64,000 nt of DNA from Conoideocrella luteorostrata (Eukaryota; Ascomycota; Sordariomycetes; Hypocreales; Clavicipitaceae). The notes below the pieces were generated by a model. It did no database searches. It was not told where the DNA came from and saw only the letters and a list, made by a program, of their open reading frames with translations. Below, in pieces: positions 56,929 to 64,000 of the stretch (position 1 is the stretch's first letter; each line of letters begins with the position of its first letter). A program made the translations under genes and the position numbers. Where the stretch lies: assembly GCA_032433595.1 (NCBI GenBank), contig JASWJB010000199.1, positions 18,137 through 82,136 on the forward strand, in the 5' to 3' direction.

Positions 56929-58208
56929 ATGGCAGTCGACTGTGGCTCTTCTTGCCCAGTCTCTGGTGGTTTCTACCGCTACAATCCTAGCGTGGGAGGT
57001 AATGCTCTGTTTCTCGCAGTATATGCCCTTGTTGTGCCATGCATCATCTATCTTGGAGCTCGGTCCCGTACGGCCCTGTTTTCCGGCCTTTTGACAATAG
57101 GGCTGGCGTCCGAAGTACTCGGATTTGTTGGTCGGGTTTTGCTGCATCAAAGTTTGGACAATCCAGGATATTTCATCCTATCGCTCTTGGGAACCGTACT
57201 GGGTCCATCGCTCTTTTCAGCCTCGATATTCGTTGTTTTCCCCCATGTTCTCAATTTGTATGGAGAGCGACTCAGTCCTTTCAAGCCTATGCTAGCCGAG
57301 TTACTCCTGTACACCTTGATTGCAGTAGCTATTGGCGTTGAGGTGGTAGGAGCTGTGTTTGTTCCTTATGTATTCAATGGTGTCGCTGTAAGTTCAAGTA
57401 CCTCCGGGCCAAGGTAATACACAACAGTAACTAACCATGTCCAGATAAAGCGCAGTGCTTCCATCATTGCCGGTGGTCTGGCCGTACAGGCCGCTGCTCT
57501 TCTCATCAGTGCAGTCGTTTACTTTTCTCTTGTTTCGGCCGTCATTTCTGGCCGAGCAGTGCCCGATGACAAACACTCGGCAGTATTTGGCGCACCGCAA
57601 TTTAAGAGATTTCTCCGAGGTATTATAACAGGTCCTGTGCCGCCAGACGAATGATAAATCTAACTTTATTAGGTGTCGAATTTTCTACGGCCCTCCTCCT
57701 GGCGAACAGCATCTATCGTGTATTTGAGTTTGCTGGTGGTGTGGACGGCGACTTGTTCCAAAACGAAGTTGCCTTTATGGTCATGGACGGGGTGCTACCT
57801 TTGCTGTCTGTTATCCTTCTTACGTCATTCCATCCCGGTGCTGCTTTTGGGACCGCTTGGAAACAAACATCGCCTCGGAGAGCAAAGCGACCTACCCCCC
57901 TTCCTCTTCGCGAGGGCCAGGTCTGCAGGCTAAGCCACAGCGCGCATCATGCCTACGATCCTCATATTCGAACACAATTCTCACCGAACTCGCCATATTC
58001 ACAGAGAAGTGCCAAAAGTTCCTGTCCTCCCGAGCTTCCTTCTGGGTCCCCTGGTTTACCAACGAGTCCTCGACCAACCCACAAACCGCCAAGTCCAAAT
58101 ATACCCTCTCCGAGGTCAACCATCGTTATAAGTAAGAGACGTAGCGATAAGTACGAGAAGAGGGTTAATCAGCCAAGAGACCTAGTGAACAGTGATGCTT
58201 TGTGGTAG
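56929..58208 (+). CDS. RTA1-family seven-TM protein
   Basis: Exons 56929-57387, 57445-57619 and 57673-58208 give 389 residues. Both introns are short (57 and 53 nt) with TAACTAAC and TCTAAC branch points. After a short Cys-containing N-terminus (YRYNPSVGGNALF) there are seven hydrophobic segments. The FEFAGGVDG region between segments 6 and 7 and the preceding YRVFE word match RTA1-domain proteins. Yeast members include RTA1, RSB1 and PUG1, linked to aminocholesterol resistance, sphingoid-base release and porphyrin handling. The C-terminal 100 residues are Pro/Ser-rich and probably cytosolic. The substrate here is unknown. Confidence 0.87.
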
Positions 58209-61200
58209 TTTGTTGAAGAGCCGCGGCCAAACTGCCGTCTTCAGTCACAAGAGGTAGCTTCGAATGCTAACGAGTAAGTGGTGGTAATGCTGCGGGAAAA
58301 TGTAAGCTCCCGGCAGGCCAGTAGAACGACGATGCGGATCCAACCACGGCTGATTAGTTTGGCTTCAAGCTGGGGGCTATCGAAGAGGAGTAGAGAAGAT
58401 AGTGAGCTAAGACTATAGTATCGCCGTTCCCCAAGATACTGCTGAACCTCACGAAGGGCATGAGCTGTGCAATGTATCTGAAACATTGACTTTCCACATC
58501 ATCAGTTCCACGCCTTGGCCCCCGGTTACCGCGACTGGCGGCAAATGCGCTCGACAGAGGCACTCCATGCATGAGCCATCACTGTCACATCACCGTCCAC
58601 AAGCCCAGGAGCCAACCGCAAGCGAAGAAGCACAGCGGAGGAAGATCTCGTCCTAACGAGACGGCGACTACGACGTCGGCAAACTTGCGACCAGGGGTGA
58701 ATACTATCCTTGATCCCTTTTTGTCGCTTTAGAGTCTTTCTACTGCAGGCCCGATGGGCTAGACATATTGGTTGCGCCATCGACTTGTGCCAATTGAAGC
58801 TATCACACGCAGGTGCCCCGGAACAGTTGTGCAGGCGACATAACGCGGCTCACCGCTGTCTTGTCTGTCACCAGCTCTTGTTGAGGGCAATTGCAGTTGA
58901 CTAGCGGGGGTTTAGGGATCTCGAGGCCACCAGGTGGAGTGAAATTAGGTAGCAACATGCAGCCAGCATGCATCTCCCGTCGCAGGCGGTTATTCCAACG
59001 AATTAGCTAGATAGAATCAGCCAACCCTGGCTCCTACGGCTGGGCAAGCCGTATTTTTGTCTCAGTTGGGGGTACGGACGGGCTCCGAGAAAGCTGCAGA
59101 AGAAAACCTCGCGGCATTTTGTCGGCCAACCTTTATGCGTTGGGTCGTGATCTTGCGTCAGAATGTTTTTGCAGTACACAATTACTAGTAGACCCTCTCG
59201 TAACTTACCGGCATCGCGCCAATCGCCTTAGCAGCTTGACAGGCTAGCGGCTGTTCAACACCAGCGCCAGCGGTCCGTAGAGTAATTGCGGTAGCAATAC
59301 CACCACAGACAAACATTGTACACCATGTCGTGATTGACAGGGGCGCTCGAATAACTGCTGCGCTGACTCGTATTCCTCATCGGCACTGGAGAGTGTGGGC
59401 AGGGCAGTGGGCAGTGGCAGTGGGCACGAAAGGGACTTCTGGGGGCCCAGACTCGAACAATGATGTTCTGAAGCACAAGGGATCATCGCGCACCCGCCGA
59501 ATTTGATTCAACCTCCAAGTCCTTCCAAAAGTACATTTATACAGAGCTACAATTAAGCTGGTGCACTGCAGCAAGATGATATTCCAAGAATACACGCCCA
59601 TTAGTTACATCATTCGACAAATCGGCAGCCACAGTCCCTTTGACCGATGATAGCGTTGCGTCAAACCCCATAACCCTGCATGGCAGCCCTTCTGTCTTTA
59701 TAAACTTCCAGAGGCGACCAAGGCGCTCTGTAAGATGGTTGAAAGCGCGAGCTACGGGAAAGGCGAGCCGCATACCTTTAAGACCTTTGGTGCGCTTCCA
59801 GTTATACTAATACACTTCGACAACAGGTCGTCTGCTCGTTTCGTTGCCTAATATTTTTTTGTACGTCCGGTCTTTATCAAGATATTTGCCATTGGCAATT
59901 AGGTGAAGGCGTGCTACGCTTAAGTGTGTTTTACGCGATGGCAGATTGGGCGTGTTGTTCATGCTATCTGCTTGGTGGCTTGTGCTTCTGCTTCAAGCCA
60001 ACGTTCCGCGTTTGCATCATGAACGAAACAAGAAATAAAAAATGGTTCTTTCTCCCGAGCAGCTTCGGAGGGAAAGCGAAGTCTTTGCTCGAACTAGCAG
60101 CAGTAACGTAAATGTAGCAGCACTGTTCTGCTTGAGCTAGCCAAAATCTCTGCGGACGACTACAAAGACAACAGCAGGGAGTTTGGCCTCGAAAACGACA
60201 CAGTCGTGGTGGAATGACTTGATTATATGCGAAGACTTATTATTTAACAGAGTCCTTTATTTACGTATTTTAATTGCGTTTTCAATCATGTAACCTGTTC
60301 AAAACACAGCCAGGCGGCTCCCACTACGGTAGATTCTATGAAACGAACGAGCATATGACGTGGTCCAGCGCATCTGTAAAGAATCAATCTCAGGAGGACG
60401 GGTGTTCGGCACTAAAAGACCATGATTAGTTCTAGAACGTTACATTCGCGGCTAGTAAGTAGTTATGGTTCGCCCTGTGATATTAGCATGCTGTTTGCCA
60501 ACAAGGATCTTGATTAACGTCTACCTCGTGCTTGCGAGGCGCTTTTTGTGACAAACCTAGCCTAATGTTCTTATTTTTTTTTTTAACATCTGCAGAAACA
60601 ACTGCTCACATGTAACTACGGGCATCCGGAAGAAACGTCAATATTGATTGATTGGTTTTTGACTCTTGAGTCCGTAGGATAAATTCGCAGTTAGGATGCG
60701 GGGAAAACCCCGCGTTGGCATCGTTAGATCTTCTTGGCCTCCAATAGTCTGGTGCTGTCCACGCCAATCTTAAACCATAACCATCCACATCAGATCCAGA
60801 TCTCCAATTTAGCCAGAATTGACAAGCCAGTGACTGCTCCGTCTTGTACACCAATATCCAAACTTCTTTTCCTCCAGCAAGACAATCTAGAACAAAGCCC
60901 TGCCCCGTCTCGCCCACCCGAGACACGGGAAAGTAAGCCTATATCAGCTACCCCCGTGGGGCGCCAAGAGGCGAAACTCTTGGCGACAGAGGGTTTACCC
61001 CTGTCCAACATGGAAGCTCTTCGCAGCGTGAGTGGTTTCGATGCACTAGCGTGGGTATGCTTAAACTTTACTGGCTTGGGCAGATGCAGCAACGCGGTGA
61101 TTTATACCGTATTGTATTCTTGACGACCAAACATGCAAGGTATATGGGCGGCAGGGCAAATTTTGCTTTAGACGACCGCCATGGTGGTTCTCGGTAGACG

Positions 61201-61490
61201 AAGACGGTAGATAGGAGGCATGAGGGTTTATGTGCATGGACAAGATGCCAAGAGAAGAGGCGATGCCGTCCGATAAGGAAAGCCCGTTTCGATGGGGGAT
61301 GTGAAACTCGGATTCGATGGCAGGGAGGTCCTACTGCTTTATGACTGTCACATATCCGCATTGAAATTCTCCTTGGAAAAAAAGCACTTTCGATCTCTCA
61401 TATCTTCAATCCACCCATTGGCCGTTACACCGTTCATGTTGACACCCACCACCAACCAAGTACACGCAGAAGGCGAACACAGTGTTCAAA
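58209..61490. other. large intergenic stretch
   Basis: About 3.3 kb with no supported gene on either strand. Short frames near 58526-58904, 59244-59601 and 60734-61123 lack domains and overlap on both strands. The last 100 bases form the leader of the MFS gene. Confidence 0.45.
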
Positions 61491-62792
61491 ATGGAAAAGG
61501 CATACATACCCAACCCCTCCTCACGGGAAATATCTGACAACGAAGCCCTTAAGTCCTTGGAAGTTGGCATCGCTGAAGACATCGAAGAGCCATGCTATAC
61601 TCCCACAGAAACAAAGCGGCTGCTGCGCAAAATCGACTGGGCGTTGCTCCCTTTCCTCGCATTTCTATACCTTTTGTCGTTTCTGGATCGATCAAATATT
61701 GGAAATGCAAAATTAGCGGGCTTGGAACATGATTTAGGCATGACGGGTAAATACGACTACAATGTAAGGTTTGTTCCAGTTTATTACATACCAATGCAAG
61801 AAAGGGCAGCCGCTGATGGAAATACGTGGACGACAGATTGCAGTGTCTATTTTCTACCCCTTATATGTGGCGGCCGAGATTCCCTCCAACATTGCCATGA
61901 AGAAGCTCCGGCCATCGATCTGGATCCCCAGCATCATGGTTGTGTGGGGAGGGCTGAGCATCGTGATGGGCTTGGTGAAGAACTTCCCGGGTCTGCTCGC
62001 TGTGAGGGCGGCACTGGGGCTTGCGGAGGGTGGTTTGTTTCCTGGTATTGCCTACTAGTGAGTATTCCTATCCTTTACCCCTTTTCATTCTCGGCCGCGC
62101 CAAGAAATTGCATTTGTTGTTATGAATACCGACTCTTGGCAAATAGCATTAGCTTGTGGTACCGTCGACATGAGTGTGGTTTCCGCGTCGCCATCTTTTT
62201 CTCGGCCGCGACTGCGGCGGGTGCTTTCGGTGGCTTGTTAGCACGTGGGATAATGGAAATGAAGGATCTAGGTGGCCTGAATGGCTGGTCTTGGATCTTC
62301 ATCATTGAGGGCATCATTACTGTTGTCGTTGGTAAGATACGCAATTCCTCGTCACCTCAACACCACCAGTTCCTGACGCTCACAGCAGCCGTAACCGCCT
62401 ACTTCATCATGAACGACTACCCCTCTACGGCCAAGTTTCTCACAGAACCGGAAAAGGCCGAAGTCGTCCGCCGCCTTGCCCAAGACCAGTCTGTCCTTTC
62501 CCACCAGTTCAAACGGCAGTTCATTTGGGATGCCCTGAAGGACTGGAAAATCTATATCCAGATGGTTATATTCTTTGGCATCTTAACACCCCTCTACTCG
62601 GTATCCATCTTCTTGCCGACAATAATTAAGAGTTTAGGGTATACGAATGAGATTGCGCAGTTGATGAGTGCGCCGCCATATATAGCGGCTTGTCTGTGTA
62701 CTGTCGGGGCGGGATATTGGTCCGACAAGCAGGGGCATCGCGGAGTATATATCGTACTTTTCTGCGCGATTGGGTGAGTATACTGTTTTACT

Positions 62793-62832
<40 letters not shown>

Positions 62833-63466
62833 GTCTGTTTTGTTGGGGGTGGCTTCCTTCTTTCTCTATCTTATCTTACATGATGCCGCTCTCAGAGGAG
62901 GTGTTATTGAACTAACCGATTGGACAGGGCCTTGGGCTTCGCGCTGCTGGCAGCTGTGCAGAGCAACGGGGTCAAGTACTTTGCCTGCTTTCTCGTCACG
63001 ATTGGGACGTATCCGAACGTTCCCTTGTCCGTGGCATGGAACAGCAACAACATTGGTGGTTCGCTGAAGCGCGGCGTCGGCATTGCCATGGTCGTCGGAT
63101 TCGTAAGTTGGCCCGCTCACAACACCCGCCTCTACCGACTGAGTCCCACCACAATCTATTTTGTTCAGTCAGTTTCTTCGTAGGTGCTAGCTAACTCGCT
63201 GGGCTGTTCAGGGAAACATGGGAGGCTCCGCATCAGGCTTCATGTTCCGCAACGACGAGGCTCCTCGCTACACGTCAGGCTACGTTACTCTGGTGGCCAT
63301 GACGGCTCTGACGTGCGTGAGCTCCATCTTCATGACTTGGTATTTGAGGCGGGAGAATGCCCGTCGGGACAACGAGCACAGGCGCCCGGATGAGTACACG
63401 CATGAGGAAAAGATGCTGGAGAGTGAGAGGGGTGACAACGCTACGTTTTTCCGGTACACTGTGTAG
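61491..63466 (+). CDS. MFS transporter, Dal5/TNA1 anion:cation symporter family
   Basis: Six exons: 61491-61763, 61837-62057, 62147-62331, 62386-62773, 62928-63102 and 63212-63466, giving 498 residues, the family norm. FLDRSNIGNAKLAGL near residue 65 is the hallmark of the Dal5/allantoate-permease group. Others are YPLYVAAEIPSN, LGLAEGGLFPGIAYY and WYRRHE. Twelve membrane segments fit. Family members import allantoate, nicotinate, pantothenate, vitamins or dipeptides. Substrate is not predictable. Intron 4 (62774-62927) carries a CT microsatellite. The acceptor of exon 4 is a CAGCAG tandem, so one Ala may be optional. The C-terminus is long and charged. Confidence 0.9.
62798..62828. repeat. 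CT microsatellite in an MFS intron
   Basis: About fifteen CT units in intron 4 of the MFS gene, followed by CTGT repeats. It lies 14-25 bases past the donor and well before the branch point, so it should not break splicing. Confidence 0.9.
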
Positions 63467-64000
63467 GTAGATGTGACGTGGCGGATGCGGATGGCTACGA
63501 GGATGAGGATAGCTTTCTGGAGTATAGTTTAAAGGCCCCCCTATGTGATGCATTTGTAGCCTTTATTAAGCGTGAATGTATCATGTCGCTAGACTAGAAA
63601 GTCATGTCTTATTAGACGCTCTGTTTCCCAGCCGGGGTGGTTGGCGCGGGACAGCGGTCATATTCATGTCGACTTACAGCTCTGTCTGGGTCTATCCGAG
63701 AAGCACGTACGTTGTTGGCATTACTAGAAGAAGTTCGGCCACTTGTATTCTGTACTAGCAAAAGAATAGAGATTCCATTCATCTATCTACCTATTCATCC
63801 ATCCATCCATTTGTTCATGTATCACAGTGAACACATTTAAGAGAATTGCCCTCATACAAAGCCGCAGCCACGAGGCCCACCTCCGCCCTCCGAGGACCTT
63901 TCCTCAAAGCTCTAAGCTCAGCGGCCGCGCGCGCATGCTCTATAAAACAGACCGGCATTTTCACAGTTCTTCACCGTCTCAATTAAATTAAAACCCAAAA
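63467..64000. promoter_or_regulatory. 3' flank of the MFS gene and a possible promoter at the window end
   Basis: Near the end a TATAAAA lies at 63941-63947, followed by CT-rich and A-rich sequence (CACAGTTCTTCACC, AATTAAATTAAAACCC). This looks like a promoter and leader of a gene that starts beyond 64000 on the plus strand. No coding sequence is visible within the window. A CATC/CATCC run lies at 63795-63812. Confidence 0.35.

Overview
This window is nuclear DNA of a filamentous ascomycete (Pezizomycotina). The evidence is short GT-AG introns (45-200 nt) with CTAAC/CTGAC-type branch points, a Zn2Cys6 regulator, an RTA1 protein, a fungal arrestin, a BOI/Mhp1 polarity gene set, and dozens of intergenic copies of the palindrome TACGGAGTA. 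A Sordariomycete is my best guess, but this rests on general impression and was not tested.

Layout. Bases 1-6000 are an accessory-looking island. It holds a degraded repeat-rich stretch, a 61-nt inverted repeat, an intron-containing tRNA-Arg(TCT)-like gene, a 106-bp tandem duplication, a 235-bp element with terminal inverted repeats, and an 845-codon GIY-YIG-type reading frame broken by one in-frame TAA. A diverged direct repeat flanks the island gene at about 1.34 and 5.43 kb. From 6.5 kb onward the window is ordinary euchromatic gene space. In order it holds a small Ser-rich protein (6.5 kb), a large Mhp1-like leucine-rich-repeat protein (9.0-12.9), an F-box/2EXR-like fragment (15.9), a 2OG-Fe(II) oxygenase (20.7), ribosomal protein uL18/RPL5 (22.4), a HAD phosphatase (24.7), a Zn2Cys6 regulator (25.9), a MIZ/SP-RING SUMO-ligase-like protein (29.1), BOI2 with SH3-SAM-PH (35.6), an FHA-forkhead factor (39.8), a dead Fot1/pogo-type transposase fragment (44.2), a four-TM protein (45.5), a molybdate transporter (46.2), a 64-residue membrane protein (50.4), a TGL2-like lipase (51.3), an arrestin with a PPxY motif (52.8), an RTA1 protein (56.9) and a Dal5-type MFS carrier (61.5).

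The genes are mostly housekeeping and regulatory, and they do not form a biosynthetic cluster. Several pairs are convergent with short 3' gaps (oxygenase/RPL5, HAD/Zn2Cys6, BOI2/forkhead, four-TM/molybdate transporter, small membrane protein/lipase). Loose themes are polarity and trafficking (Mhp1, BOI2, arrestin), SUMO/transcription (MIZ, forkhead, Zn2Cys6) and small-molecule transport (molybdate, RTA1, Dal5). Exon boundaries were assigned by eye from splice consensus and reading frame, and in every joined model the total length is an exact multiple of three.
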